Of a stretch of DNA of 64,000 nt, positions 1-8,904 are shown one piece after another (the first letter of the stretch is position 1; each line of letters opens with the position of its first letter). The notes beneath the pieces are model-generated. The model had not been told where the DNA came from, did no database searches, and worked only from the letters and a program-made list of their open reading frames with translations. The position numbers were made by a program, and so were the translations under genes. Source of the stretch: Rickettsiella endosymbiont of Aleochara curtula (lineage in GTDB: Bacteria > Pseudomonadota > Gammaproteobacteria > Diplorickettsiales > Diplorickettsiaceae); assembly GCF_964030935.1 (NCBI RefSeq), contig NZ_OZ034990.1, positions 870,001-934,000 on the forward strand, written 5' to 3'.

Positions 1-1
1 T

Positions 2-775
2 ATTGATTTAGTTGCTCCCACCGGAAAAGGACAACGAGGTTTAATTGTATCTCCTCCGAAAGCCGGGAAAACGATGATGATGCAAAACATTGCGCAATCA
101 ATTTCGCATAATTGTCCAGACTGCTATTTGATCGTTTTATTAATTGACGAGCGTCCTGAAGAAGTAACCGATATGCGACGTTCTGTTCGTGGCGAAGTCA
201 TCGCAAGTACCTTTGATGAGCCGGCAACACGGCATGTACAAGTGGCAGAAATCGTTATTGAAAAAGCGAAACGATTGGTCGAACACAAAAAAGATGTGGT
301 TATTTTATTAGATTCTATCACCCGTTTAGCACGCGCTTATAATACCGTTATTCCTTCTTCTGGAAAGGTATTAACCGGTGGTGTCGATGCAAATGCACTA
401 CAGCGGCCTAAACGTTTTTTTGGAGCCGCGCGTAATATTGAAGAAGGTGGTAGTTTAACCATCATCGCTACCGCACTGGTTGATACGGGTTCAAAAATGG
501 ATGATGTTATTTATGAAGAATTTAAAGGAACAGGAAATATGGAGATTCATCTTGACAGAAGAATAGCTGAAAAACGTATTTACCCTGCTATCCATTTGAA
601 TCGATCCGGTACTCGACGTGAAGAATTACTGGCTAAACCCGATGTATTACAAAAAATGTGGATATTACGGAAAATTTTACAATCTATGGATGAAGTAACC
701 GCTATGGAGTTCTTAATTGAACGCTTAAAAAACACCAAAACCAATGATGAATTTTTTGATTCAATGAAAAAATAA
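2..775 (+). CDS. rho: Transcription termination factor Rho (C-terminal part, cut by window start)
   Basis: Rho is the hexameric RNA-dependent ATPase that ends transcription of untranslated RNA. The reading frame is open from base 2. The first visible residues carry the Walker A loop (PPKAGKT), then the Walker B region ([16 protein letters not shown]) and the arginine-finger region ([11 protein letters not shown]), as in the RecA-like motor domain. The N-terminal RNA-binding domain lies outside the window. The protein ends in FDSMKK, a normal length for the family C-terminus. An ATG at base 74 lies inside the Walker A loop and is not the true start. Identity is very secure. Confidence 0.97.
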   Translation: MDLVAPTGKGQRGLIVSPPKAGKTMMMQNIAQSISHNCPDCYLIVLLIDERPEEVTDMRRSVRGEVIASTFDEPATRHVQVAEIVIEKAKRLVEHKKDVVILLDSITRLARAYNTVIPSSGKVLTGGVDANALQRPKRFFGAARNIEEGGSLTIIATALVDTGSKMDDVIYEEFKGTGNMEIHLDRRIAEKRIYPAIHLNRSGTRREELLAKPDVLQKMWILRKILQSMDEVTAMEFLIERLKNTKTNDEFFDSMKK

Positions 776-830
776 TCTTATTCAAATACAGGATTTAAAA
801 TTGCATTTCATAGGGAGAACAAATGTTTAA

Positions 831-860
831 ATTGCCGCGCGCTTCGCGCTCGCAATGACG
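831..860. repeat. GC-rich palindromic repeat, copy 1
   Basis: A 30-bp element whose centre is a near-palindrome of alternating CG and GC (GCGCGCTTCGCGC). Its reverse complement matches a second copy at 26120-26151 with a one-base centre difference. It stands out in an AT-rich intergenic region between rho and oxyR. An imperfect direct echo of its right half (CGCAATAACGAATAAG) follows at about 879-894. It looks like a REP-type dispersed element. Confidence 0.6.
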
Positions 861-931
861 AGTAAACTATTCGCGCGCGCAATAACGAATAAGTTATTTG
901 AGTTTCGTTTCTTCAAGTACGAAGCGTAGAT

Positions 932-1849
932 TTAGCTATTTTTAAGTTTTTGTTCTAAATCAGCTAGTACCCCAGGAAGCGTATTTTCAATGAGTGTTGC
1001 TAATTTTTTGCAACAAGGCTCTAAAGCACTATCTTTACGCCATAAAATCCCAATTTTTCGTTCTGGTGCTGGAGCAGAAAAAGATTTATTGACTATCAAA
1101 GGATGCTCTTCTAAAGCTAATAAAGGCAGCAAAGTAATTCCCGCACCACTTGCCACCATATTTCGCAAAGTTTCTAAACTCGTAGCTCGGTAATTCGTCT
1201 TTTCTTTAAGATTACTTTTTTTATGACAAACCTCTAATGCTTGGTCTCTGAGGCAATGCCCTTCTTCCAATAAAAGCAGATTATCGTGGTTTAAATCCTT
1301 TAAATGCAATTCTTTAGTATTCTGTAATGCATGCGAGCTAGGCATAACCAGAAAAAAAGGTTCTTTAAATAAAGTTTGCATAGTCATGCCTTTATGCTGA
1401 ACCGGTAATGCTAATATGACGGCATCTAAGTTTCCCTGATTCAATTGCGTTAAAAGATCCTCGGTTTTATCCTCATATAAATATAACGCAAGTTTCGGTA
1501 ATTGTTGCTTGATGACAGGTAAAATATGCGGAAGTAAATAAGGGCCTAAACTAGGAATCAGCCCTAAACGTAATTCAGCGGAGAATGGATCTTTAGCTAA
1601 TTTTGCCAATCTCTCGAGTTCATTCATCGCGCTCAATACATGTTTTGCCTGCTCAACAATACGCAGACCTGGCGCCGTAATTAGAACTTTTTTTTGTCCG
1701 CGCTCAAACAATTGCACCCCTAATGCTTGCTCTAGTTTTTTTAATTGTATACTTAAAGTCGGTTGACTCACCGAACACGCTTTAGCTGCCTTTCCAAAAT
1801 GACGATATTCGGCTAAAGCTAATAAATATTTAAGATCTTTCAGATTCAT
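932..1849 (-). CDS. oxyR: OxyR, hydrogen-peroxide-sensing LysR-family regulator
   Basis: OxyR is a LysR-type activator that senses peroxide by forming a disulfide and switches on antioxidant genes. The protein has an N-terminal winged helix-turn-helix (about residues 1-60, with CSVSQPTLSIQLKKLE) and a regulatory domain. With the ATG at 1849 it is 305 residues long and the two redox cysteines in GHCLRDQALEVC fall at residues 199 and 208, exactly the Escherichia coli OxyR numbering. This and a GAGG ribosome site just upstream favour 1849 over the in-frame start at 1870. The upstream region contains a long hairpin repeat. Identity is secure. Confidence 0.95.
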   Translation of the reverse strand: MNLKDLKYLLALAEYRHFGKAAKACSVSQPTLSIQLKKLEQALGVQLFERGQKKVLITAPGLRIVEQAKHVLSAMNELERLAKLAKDPFSAELRLGLIPSLGPYLLPHILPVIKQQLPKLALYLYEDKTEDLLTQLNQGNLDAVILALPVQHKGMTMQTLFKEPFFLVMPSSHALQNTKELHLKDLNHDNLLLLEEGHCLRDQALEVCHKKSNLKEKTNYRATSLETLRNMVASGAGITLLPLLALEEHPLIVNKSFSAPAPERKIGILWRKDSALEPCCKKLATLIENTLPGVLADLEQKLKNS

Positions 1850-1879
1850 AATACCTCGAGAGTGAAACAAGCTAGAAGG

Positions 1880-2008
1880 TGTTTACAATTGTGCTAGGCT
1901 GAGAAAAAGCGTTGTTTTTTGAGTATCGTAACGGAGCATACACGTAGTATGTGAGTAACGAAACACAAAAAAACAGCGCTTTTTGGCCAGCATCGTGCAA
2001 TTGTAAAA
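1880..2008. repeat. Long imperfect inverted repeat (hairpin element) upstream of oxyR
   Basis: The sequence from about 1880 (TTTACAATTG) to about 2008 (CAATTGTAAAA) is almost its own reverse complement. The arms are about 50 bp each and include GAGAAAAAGCG on the left and CGCTTTTTGGCC on the right. The centre holds a smaller palindrome (CATACACGTAGTATG, 1937-1951). There is no ORF inside. It lies just upstream of the oxyR start, so it may affect oxyR expression. It may be a miniature transposable element or a REP-like element; no target-site duplication was established. Confidence 0.7.
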
Positions 2009-2053
2009 CCCTCTAATTTTTTATGGCTTTTTTAGCATTGTTAAGAACAGAAA

Positions 2054-2638
2054 TTAAGTATGGTTAGAGTGAGACGCAACTAATTGAATCTCGTATTTGA
2101 CTGGATTTTCTGGACAAGCTTTTATTCCGCATTCTAAATAAGTAGAAATTCCATTGAGAATGGATAAAAGGAAAACTAAAGCAAAAGCAATATGGGCTAA
2201 TAATTGCATTCCTTTGGTTTTGGATGGCTCATTATACTCATACTGTGGAAAGACACTAAAAATAATAGAGATATAAATAATAACACCCACACATAAGAGA
2301 AACAGCCAGGTATAGAGGTGTAAGCCAAATAAAGGCAGGCCATAACCTGGATCACCTGGGATTACATGAAGAAAGATTTGTCGAACACAAATAGATGCCG
2401 TCAATATTGCCGATAAAAGCGATAAAGTATAGTGGGCCGGACGGATCTTAAATTGCACATTTAGTAAAAATCCAAATGCTATGGCTAAGACGCCAATCCG
2501 TTGCAGCAAACATAAGGGGCAAGGTAACTCGTGATAGCGTAATTGTAAGATGAAGGCGACTAACAATAAAAAAGCTAAGCCCAAAGCATCTATAGCGTTG
2601 AGGGCTTTAATAATGTTGGCTACTTTAGAGGGCTGCAT
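2054..2638 (-). CDS. DsbB-family disulfide oxidoreductase, variant cysteine layout
   Basis: An inner-membrane protein of 194 residues with five predicted membrane spans (about 15-33, 46-62, 68-90, 104-127, 147-166). The CPLC motif at residues 40-43, followed by LLQR, is the quinone-linked active site of DsbB, which reoxidises DsbA in the periplasm. The usual second cysteine pair in the loop between spans 3 and 4 is absent. A pair at residues 170 and 175 sits after span 5, in a tail that the predicted topology puts in the periplasm. A small gene lies 10 bp upstream and is probably co-transcribed. Family assignment is secure; the partner protein is not in the window. Confidence 0.85.
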   Translation of the reverse strand: MQPSKVANIIKALNAIDALGLAFLLLVAFILQLRYHELPCPLCLLQRIGVLAIAFGFLLNVQFKIRPAHYTLSLLSAILTASICVRQIFLHVIPGDPGYGLPLFGLHLYTWLFLLCVGVIIYISIIFSVFPQYEYNEPSKTKGMQLLAHIAFALVFLLSILNGISTYLECGIKACPENPVKYEIQLVASHSNHT

Positions 2639-2648
2639 AATAATATCC

Positions 2649-2801
2649 CTAAAATTGTAGCGATAACTGATTGCTTATATGATGAATAAACACAAACGTT
2701 GTTAAAAACAAAAAGACGATAAATAAACCTATAGCAAGCCTGCGCTGCTTGCACCAGGCCAAGAGCACACAAAGACTATAGAAAAAGAATAGTGCTAACA
2801 T
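2649..2801 (-). CDS. Small membrane protein, DUF5993-like partner of DsbB
   Basis: A 50-codon ORF read on the minus strand starts at the ATG at 2801 and stops 10 bp before the dsbB variant. The product begins MLALFFFYSLCVLLAWC, has a short basic turn (KQRRLAIG), a second hydrophobic stretch, and ends in HHISNQLSLQF. Two closely spaced membrane spans with an arginine turn and a histidine pair near the end match my recollection of the DUF5993 family, short proteins found next to dsbB-like genes. The function of that family is unknown. The tight spacing and shared strand support a real gene co-expressed with dsbB. No homology search was run. Confidence 0.7.
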   Translation of the reverse strand: MLALFFFYSLCVLLAWCKQRRLAIGLFIVFLFLTTFVFIHHISNQLSLQF

Positions 2802-2926
2802 AATCGCCAACTATATAAGTGCTTCTAATCTAGCTTAGTTTTAAAAAAAAATCTATTCTATTACTATAAAATACCTAGAAGATGATGTTATCAGAGCTAA
2901 GAAAAAGCACTTACTAAAAGATTACC

Positions 2927-3853
2927 TTAAGCAGAATGTTTATCTAATATCGATTGTATCCCAGTCCATGCCTTGAGCTTGGGCACCGATTCCACCAAAA
3001 TTTCATCACTGCTCTGGTGCTCGGCCTCATGCAAGTATTTATAAAGCACCTGGGCATATAGGCTAGCATCCGTGGGCATACAAATCCAAGTTAACTTTTT
3101 GTATTTTTTCTTTGCTGGACTCAATCCAAGCACCGTTAATGTTTTATGCTGATTTAAATAATTATCGATGAGGCATTCTAATTCTTGTTTGAAAACTTGC
3201 CTTAATAATGGCTTTTTAGATAAGCGATGAGATAATGCTGTTTCAATTTCGTAAGGAATGACGGATTTTAGTTGCTCTAAAGAAATGGCACCTAATCTAA
3301 GTATTCGCGGAACGTCAAAAGTGACATCAATAATTGTCGATTCAATGCCAATAGCACAAGGTCCACCATCAATAACAAGTTCAAGTTTACTATCAAATTC
3401 CTGTCGGACATGTTCGATTTGCGTAGGGCTAAGATGCGCGGAACGATTCGCCGAGGGTGCGGCCAATCCACTGCCAAAAGCATTTAAGATCGCTTGTGCA
3501 ATAGGGTGATCGGGAACTCGCAAACCTATTTTATCTTGTCCACTCGTTAATGCGGTCAAAACAGATTTTTCTTTATGTAAAATGAGCGTCAAAGGGCCTG
3601 GCCAAAAATGCTGAGCTAATTTTTCAGCCACTGGAGGAATATCGCGAGCCCATCTATCCAGTGGATGTTCTTTTGCTAATAAAACGCTTAACGGTTGATT
3701 AGCGGGACGTTTTTTCAGCGCAAAAATTTGCTGGATGGCCAATAAGTTTCCTGCGTCACCTGCCAAGGCATAAACCGTTTCCGTAGGAAAGACTATCAGT
3801 TTTCCTTCTTTTAAAAGCTTGATAGCCTTAGCTAGTTCATTTGCATTAATCAT
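2927..3853 (-). CDS. Threonylcarbamoyl-AMP synthase, long Sua5 form
   Basis: This enzyme makes threonylcarbamoyl-AMP from threonine, bicarbonate and ATP, the first step of t6A37 tRNA modification. The N-terminal YrdC domain (about residues 1-200) shows FPTETVYALAGDA, the KKRP substrate loop, SANRS and the GGPCAIGIESTIID segment. At 308 residues it carries an extra C-terminal domain and so is the Sua5-type rather than the short TsaC-type. It stands alone on the minus strand. Its upstream region holds a dispersed repeat copy. Family identity is secure; which name (sua5 or tsaC) applies is a convention. Confidence 0.9.
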   Translation of the reverse strand: MINANELAKAIKLLKEGKLIVFPTETVYALAGDAGNLLAIQQIFALKKRPANQPLSVLLAKEHPLDRWARDIPPVAEKLAQHFWPGPLTLILHKEKSVLTALTSGQDKIGLRVPDHPIAQAILNAFGSGLAAPSANRSAHLSPTQIEHVRQEFDSKLELVIDGGPCAIGIESTIIDVTFDVPRILRLGAISLEQLKSVIPYEIETALSHRLSKKPLLRQVFKQELECLIDNYLNQHKTLTVLGLSPAKKKYKKLTWICMPTDASLYAQVLYKYLHEAEHQSSDEILVESVPKLKAWTGIQSILDKHSA

Positions 3854-4000
3854 TTGGTAAAGCTCAAATTAATAAGCCCCCATACGTAAAAAAGTTATCC
3901 GCCACGCTACTAAATAGATTATAATGTCTTACCTTAATTTGAACAAATTGCTTGAAGCGAGCGTTATAGGAAGCGCAACGCATTTAAGTCTTTAATAGAT

Positions 4001-4120
4001 CTTACTCACAGCAATTGAACTTTTGACAAGTGCCGGAATAAAGCGATCGGAGTGTATTAGACATACATGAGGATTGCGAATTAAGCGGCAACACAGACAA
4101 TGTCAAATGCGAAGCGTATA
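4001..4120 (+). repeat. Dispersed ~120-bp inverted-repeat element, copy 1
   Basis: The segment runs from CTTACTCACAGCAATTGAAC to GCGAAGCGTATA. It shares an internal block (ACATGAGGATTGCGAATT, then GGCAACACAG) with the element at 41161-41286, and with the reverse complement of the element at 5694-5817. The outer ends are inverted relative to each other (TACTCa...GCAATTG and CAAaTGCGAAGcGTA), so the RNA or DNA could fold as a hairpin. No ORF is present. It is the most diverged of the three copies. It lies in the 290-bp space upstream of the cytochrome c gene. Confidence 0.6.
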
Positions 4121-4144
4121 AAAAGATTGGATTCGTAAAGGACT

Positions 4145-5683
4145 ATGAATAAAATAATCTTAAGCACTATCTATAAATTTTTTAAAAATTTATTTTTTAT
4201 AGTGATATCATTCACATTACTATCAAACTTAGCATTTGCCGGCTCAAATGCTGATACAGCAAAAAAAAATCCTGAACTCAATATCCCCTACCCAACTATT
4301 AATTATCCTAAAGACGTTGCAGTACGCAAACTGATTAAGCGTGGTGAATATTTAAGTAAAGCCGGCGATTGTATCGCTTGTCATACCGATACTAAGCATC
4401 AAGGTAGACCCTTTGCCGGTGGGCTGGGAATTTATACGCCTTTCGGAAGCATCTACTCTCCCAATATAACACCAGATAAAACTACTGGCATAGGAGCATG
4501 GAGTGATAAAGATTTTATTCGTGCCATGCATGAAGGTATCGCTCCGAATGGAAGCTATTATTTCCCTGTATTTCCTTTCGCTAGCTTCACAAAAATCAAT
4601 ACCAACGATTTATTAGCGATCAAAGCCTATCTATTTAGTTTAACTCCTGTCAAAAAAGCTAACCAGGCCAATGAAATGATGTGGCCATTTAATTGGCGTT
4701 TTTTGCAATTAGGCTGGCGAATTTTATTTTTTCGCCCAGGGGCTTATCAAACCGATCACCAACAAATCGAGTCATGGAATCGGGGTGCTTATTTAGTCCA
4801 AGGTTTAGGTCACTGCGGCATGTGCCATACTCCTTTAAATTTATTAGGCGCAGAAAAAAAGAAAAACTATCTAACGGGTGGTTTTATTCAAGGTTATTAT
4901 GCGCCTAACATTAGTGCAAGCGGCTTAAAAAACATCAGCATCGATGATATCCGCGCGGTGTTTACGCAAAACAAAATGTTAAGAAATTCAGGTAGCGTCG
5001 CGGGCCCCATGGCAGAGGTTAATAGTAACAGTCTTAAGTATTTAACCATTAACGATTTAAATGCGATGGCCATTTATTTAAAAACTGTAAAAAGTAAAAT
5101 GCCTTATTCAGCTTTCAGTGGACCTATTACACCCAAAACCGGTCACAAAGTTTATGAGTCTTATTGTGCAGTTTGTCATGCCAGCGGAGCAGCCGGCGCT
5201 CCTAAGTTAGGTGATACCGTTGAATGGAAAAAACGTCTAAAACAAGGAAAAAATATTGTTTATGAAAGGGCCATACACGGTTTTAACTCGATGCCACCTA
5301 AAGGTACTTGCACCGGCTGCTCAGATGATGCAGTAAAAGCTGCGGTTGATTATCTCATCCTAAATGATCAGGGTGGAACGGCTGCTTCTATTCCTTTACA
5401 AGAAATTCCACTCAGTCTAGAAGTAGGAAAACAAATTTACCAACAACATTGTGCCGTCTGTCACGATAATGGGAAATTAGGCGCGCCGATATTAGGAGAT
5501 AAGATGAGTTGGAAACCCATCATAGCAAAAAATATTGATGTGTTATTTGCGCATACTATTTTTGGGTATAAAAAAATGCCGGCAAAAGGTGACTGCAAAA
5601 ATTGTAGTAATTCTGAATTGGAAGCGAGCGTAAAATATATGGTAGAACAAAGCAAAACTACTGGAAATTATTCCCTATGGTAA
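4145..5683 (+). CDS. Exported four-haem cytochrome c of the oxidase cluster
   Basis: A 512-residue periplasmic protein with a signal peptide (about residues 1-32, ending LAFA). It has four haem-attachment motifs: CIACH at 76-80, CGMCH at 224-228, and CAVCH at 341-345 and 436-440. The first two domains resemble the cytochrome subunits of membrane-bound dehydrogenases. The last two resemble cytochrome c5, with the matching KGTCTGCSDD and KGDCKNCSNS cysteine pairs. The position directly before coxB suggests it feeds electrons to the oxidase. The ribosome site AAAGGA precedes the ATG. The electron donor is not known; the domain assignments are by motif reading. Confidence 0.85.
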   Translation: MNKIILSTIYKFFKNLFFIVISFTLLSNLAFAGSNADTAKKNPELNIPYPTINYPKDVAVRKLIKRGEYLSKAGDCIACHTDTKHQGRPFAGGLGIYTPFGSIYSPNITPDKTTGIGAWSDKDFIRAMHEGIAPNGSYYFPVFPFASFTKINTNDLLAIKAYLFSLTPVKKANQANEMMWPFNWRFLQLGWRILFFRPGAYQTDHQQIESWNRGAYLVQGLGHCGMCHTPLNLLGAEKKKNYLTGGFIQGYYAPNISASGLKNISIDDIRAVFTQNKMLRNSGSVAGPMAEVNSNSLKYLTINDLNAMAIYLKTVKSKMPYSAFSGPITPKTGHKVYESYCAVCHASGAAGAPKLGDTVEWKKRLKQGKNIVYERAIHGFNSMPPKGTCTGCSDDAVKAAVDYLILNDQGGTAASIPLQEIPLSLEVGKQIYQQHCAVCHDNGKLGAPILGDKMSWKPIIAKNIDVLFAHTIFGYKKMPAKGDCKNCSNSELEASVKYMVEQSKTTGNYSLW

Positions 5684-5693
5684 AGTTTTAAAC

Positions 5694-5817
5694 TATACTC
5701 TTTGCACTTGAATTTTTGTTTGCGTTGCCTCTCGACTCGCAATCCTCATGTATCTTGAGTAAACGAAGGTTGCTTCACAACGCGGTCCGCTTGCCAAAAA
5801 GCCAGCTGTGAGTATAA
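5694..5817 (-). repeat. Dispersed ~120-bp inverted-repeat element, copy 2
   Basis: Read on the minus strand, this segment closely matches the copy at 41161-41286: it has GAAGCAACCTTCGTTTACTC, then ATGAGGATTGCGA, then AAAAATTCAAGTGC and AGAGTATA at the end. The two ends are partly complementary. It lies in the 211-bp gap between the cytochrome c gene and coxB and could act as a transcript-processing or termination hairpin. There is no ORF inside. Confidence 0.7.
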
Positions 5818-5894
5818 GCATTTTTAATTGTGTATTCCTTTTATATTTAAGAATTGATTAGATAAAAAGCATCCCAAAAAAGGACAGCGTTGAC

Positions 5895-6698
5895 ATGGAC
5901 CATGTTAAAAGATTTTTTTTAGTTTTTTTTATATGCCTTAATTTTCTAGTAACTCCTGGATTAGCTTTCGCGGCATGGCAAACTAATATGCCGCTGGGCG
6001 TAACACCTATCAGTCATGCCATTTATCATTTACATATGTTGGTATTTTGGATCTGCGTGGGAATTGCTGTCGTAGTCTTTAGCATCATGATTTATTCATT
6101 AATTCGGCATAGAAAATCCCGAGGCGTCCAAGCTGCGCAATTTCATGAACACTTTGCCTTAGAAGTGGCTTGGGCTATCGTACCATTTATTATATTAATT
6201 GTTATTGCGATCCCTGCCACTAAAACCTTGATCAAAATGAATGACAATAGTGATTCTGAACTAACGATAAAAGTTACTGGATATCAATGGCGCTGGCGCT
6301 ATGCCTATTTAGATCAAGGAATTGATTTTTTTAGTAATCTCTCTACACCAGCAGAAGAGTTACAAAATCAAGCAAAGAAAAATCAATGGTATTTATTAGA
6401 AGTAGATCATCCACTCGTCGTACCGATACATAAAAAAATTAGATTTTTATTTACTTCGAATGACGTCATACATTCGTGGTGGGTGCCAACTTTAGGCATT
6501 AAACGCGATACTATCCCAGGATTTATTAATGAAGCCTGGGCAAAAATAGAGGCAGAAGGTACTTATCGTGGCCAATGCGCTGAATTGTGCGGTACCAACC
6601 ATGCATTTATGCCTATCGTTGTTAAAGCAGTCAGTACTACAGCATTTAACCTATGGGCCAAACAACAATCAGGAGAACCTCATGGAACACACACTTGA
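5895..6698 (+). CDS. coxB: Cytochrome c oxidase subunit II
   Basis: Subunit II accepts electrons from cytochrome c through its binuclear CuA centre and passes them to subunit I. The 267-residue protein has a signal peptide or first hydrophobic segment (about 5-26), two membrane spans (about 48-68 and 89-110) and a periplasmic cupredoxin domain. The CuA ligands are all visible: H193 and C228, C232, H236, M239 in the CAELCGTNHAFM segment. The aromatic electron-entry motif (YQWRWRY, about 130-136) is also present. The gene overlaps coxA by 17 bp, which supports translational coupling. Confidence 0.97.
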   Translation: MDHVKRFFLVFFICLNFLVTPGLAFAAWQTNMPLGVTPISHAIYHLHMLVFWICVGIAVVVFSIMIYSLIRHRKSRGVQAAQFHEHFALEVAWAIVPFIILIVIAIPATKTLIKMNDNSDSELTIKVTGYQWRWRYAYLDQGIDFFSNLSTPAEELQNQAKKNQWYLLEVDHPLVVPIHKKIRFLFTSNDVIHSWWVPTLGIKRDTIPGFINEAWAKIEAEGTYRGQCAELCGTNHAFMPIVVKAVSTTAFNLWAKQQSGEPHGTHT

Positions 6699-8265
6699 TT
6701 TGGAACATCCGGCTCCTCAAGGTTTTTTAGCCTTCATTAAACGTTGGCTGTTCACAACCAATCATAAAGAAATTGGAACATTGTATCTTCTTTTTAGTTT
6801 ACTCATGTTTTTTATCGGTGGAGTCTTTGCTTTATTAATCCGCGCAGAATTATTTCAACCGGGAGCGCGTTTACTTAATCCAGAGTTTTTTAATCAAATG
6901 ACGACACTACATGGACTAGTGATGTTATTTCTTGCCATCATGCCAGCTTTTTCTGGTTTTGCGAACTGGATGATCCCATTAATGATAGGCGCGCCTGATA
7001 TGGCCATGCCGCGCATGAATAATTGGGCATTTTGGATCTTACCTGTTGCGGCCATTTTACTTTTTAGCACTTTATTTATGGATGGTTCAGCACCTAATTT
7101 TGGTTGGACGATGTATGCTCCCCTATCCACTACTTACGGACCCGCCAGCACCGATTATTTAATTCTTGCGATCCATTTAATGGGACTTTCTTCATTAATG
7201 GGCGCTATTAACATTATTGTCACGATACTCAATCTTCGAACTCCTGGTATGACGATGATGAAAATGCCGATATTTTGTTGGAGTTGGTTTGTGACAGCCT
7301 TTTTACTTATCGGTGTGATGCCCGTTTTAGCGGCTGCGGTGACGATGATGCTCATGGATAGACATTTTGCTACGAGTTTTTTTAGTGCTGCGGGCGGAGG
7401 CGATCCATTGCTCTATCAACATCTCTTTTGGTTTTTTGGGCACCCTGAAGTTTATATTATTATTCTTCCGGCTTTTGGTATTATCTCGCAAATTATTCCC
7501 ACGTTTAGCCGTAAAAAACTTTTCGGTTATCGATTTATGGTGTATGCGCTGTTGGCCATTGCTTTCTTATCTTTTATTGTGTGGGTACATCATATGTTTG
7601 TAACCGGTGTGCCTTTAGCGGCTGAGTTATTTTTTATGTACACCACGATGCTGATTGCTGTTCCCACCGGAGTTAAAGTTTTCAATTGGGTAACAACCAT
7701 GTATCGAGGCGCGATAAGTTTTGAAACCCCGATGTTATTTGCTTTAGCATTTGTTATTTTATTTACCATCGGTGGTTTTTCAGGGGTTATGTTATCCATG
7801 GTTCCAGCGGATTTTCAATATCAAGACACCTATTTCGTGGTCGCACACTTTCATTATGTCTTAGTCCCAGGTGCCTTATTTGGCGCTATTGCTGGAACTT
7901 ATTTTTGGTTACCTAAAATGACCGGTGTTATGTACAAGGAGCGCTTAGGTCAATGTCATTTCTGGCTGTCGGTTATCGGCGTCAATCTGACATTTTTCCC
8001 GATGCATTTTTTAGGCCTAGCCGGTATGCCAAGGCGAGTAGCCGATTACTCATTACAATTTGCAAACTTTAATATGATTGCCAGTTTAGGCGCTTTTTTG
8101 TTTGGCTTCGCCCAATTATTTTTTCTGTATATTATTATTCAAGCCATGCGTGGAAAAGGAAAAAAAGCCACTGCTCAGGTTTGGGAAGGCGCAGAAGGAT
8201 TAGAATGGACGTTAAGCTCACCTCCTCCTTTACATAGTTTTACTACACCGCCCAAATTTGAGTAA
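6682..8265 (+). CDS. coxA: Cytochrome c oxidase subunit I
   Basis: Subunit I contains haem a and the haem a3-CuB oxygen-reducing site and pumps protons. The 527-residue protein has about twelve membrane spans. It shows the FGHPEVYIIILPAFG motif (CuB histidine and K/D-path residues), VHHMF (two CuB histidines) and HFHYVLVPGA (ligands of both haems). I place the start at the ATG at 6682, preceded by AGGAG, giving MEHTLDLEHP; the longer frame from 6568 overlaps coxB heavily and is unlikely. The glutamate in HPEVY is usual in A-type oxidases. Confidence 0.97.
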   Translation: MEHTLDLEHPAPQGFLAFIKRWLFTTNHKEIGTLYLLFSLLMFFIGGVFALLIRAELFQPGARLLNPEFFNQMTTLHGLVMLFLAIMPAFSGFANWMIPLMIGAPDMAMPRMNNWAFWILPVAAILLFSTLFMDGSAPNFGWTMYAPLSTTYGPASTDYLILAIHLMGLSSLMGAINIIVTILNLRTPGMTMMKMPIFCWSWFVTAFLLIGVMPVLAAAVTMMLMDRHFATSFFSAAGGGDPLLYQHLFWFFGHPEVYIIILPAFGIISQIIPTFSRKKLFGYRFMVYALLAIAFLSFIVWVHHMFVTGVPLAAELFFMYTTMLIAVPTGVKVFNWVTTMYRGAISFETPMLFALAFVILFTIGGFSGVMLSMVPADFQYQDTYFVVAHFHYVLVPGALFGAIAGTYFWLPKMTGVMYKERLGQCHFWLSVIGVNLTFFPMHFLGLAGMPRRVADYSLQFANFNMIASLGAFLFGFAQLFFLYIIIQAMRGKGKKATAQVWEGAEGLEWTLSSPPPLHSFTTPPKFE

Positions 8266-8287
8266 TATACTCTTCGCATGGAAAAGC

Positions 8288-8866
8288 ATGACAATTAAAA
8301 TAGGAAAATTATCAAATAAAAAAATTTTAATCATGCTGGGGTTTACAACGATAGGTATGTTTGGATTTGGTTTTGCTATGATTCCACTTTATAACGTACT
8401 TTGTAAAAATTTAGGCATTAATGGAAAAACCGATAAAAATGCTTATATAACTTCGAATGAAGTTGATTTGACACGGAGTATTCGTGTGGAATTTATGACC
8501 AATAACAACAACTATCTTCCCTGGGATTTTTACCCTAGGCTTCAGCATATACAATTACATCCCGGCGAAAATATTTTGATTTACTTTGCAGCTAAAAATA
8601 ATTCAAATCACCCGATGACGGTACAAGCAATTCCCAGTGTTTCTCCAGGATTAGCCGCACGTTATTTAAAAAAAACTGAATGTTTTTGCTTTACTCAACA
8701 AACGTTTAATCCAGGCCAACAACGAGATATGCCCGTTTTATTTCATATTGATCAACATTTACCCAAAAATATTAATACCATTACTTTAGCCTATACCTTA
8801 TTCGACACTAGCGGTTTAAAACATGCAAAAATAGCACCGCAAACTTTTGGACATATTCCAATTTGA
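8288..8866 (+). CDS. ctaG: CtaG/Cox11 copper chaperone for cytochrome oxidase
   Basis: Cox11 inserts copper at the CuB site of subunit I. The protein has one N-terminal membrane anchor (about residues 13-33), the PLYNVLC segment that follows it, and a periplasmic immunoglobulin-like domain with the paired copper-binding cysteines in ECFCFTQQ. I chose the ATG at 8288, which has GGA five bases upstream; a TTG at 8258 would overlap coxA and lacks a ribosome site. The product is 192 residues. It sits between subunits I and III as in many proteobacteria. Confidence 0.93.
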   Translation: MTIKIGKLSNKKILIMLGFTTIGMFGFGFAMIPLYNVLCKNLGINGKTDKNAYITSNEVDLTRSIRVEFMTNNNNYLPWDFYPRLQHIQLHPGENILIYFAAKNNSNHPMTVQAIPSVSPGLAARYLKKTECFCFTQQTFNPGQQRDMPVLFHIDQHLPKNINTITLAYTLFDTSGLKHAKIAPQTFGHIPI

Positions 8867-8904
8867 AAAAATCCCTTATGGGATAAAAGCTCAACCCAAG
8901 ATCA

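Noticed and set aside
8258-8287. TTG start for ctaG overlapping the coxA stop
   Set aside because: No ribosome site precedes it, and the ATG at 8288 has GGA at good spacing.
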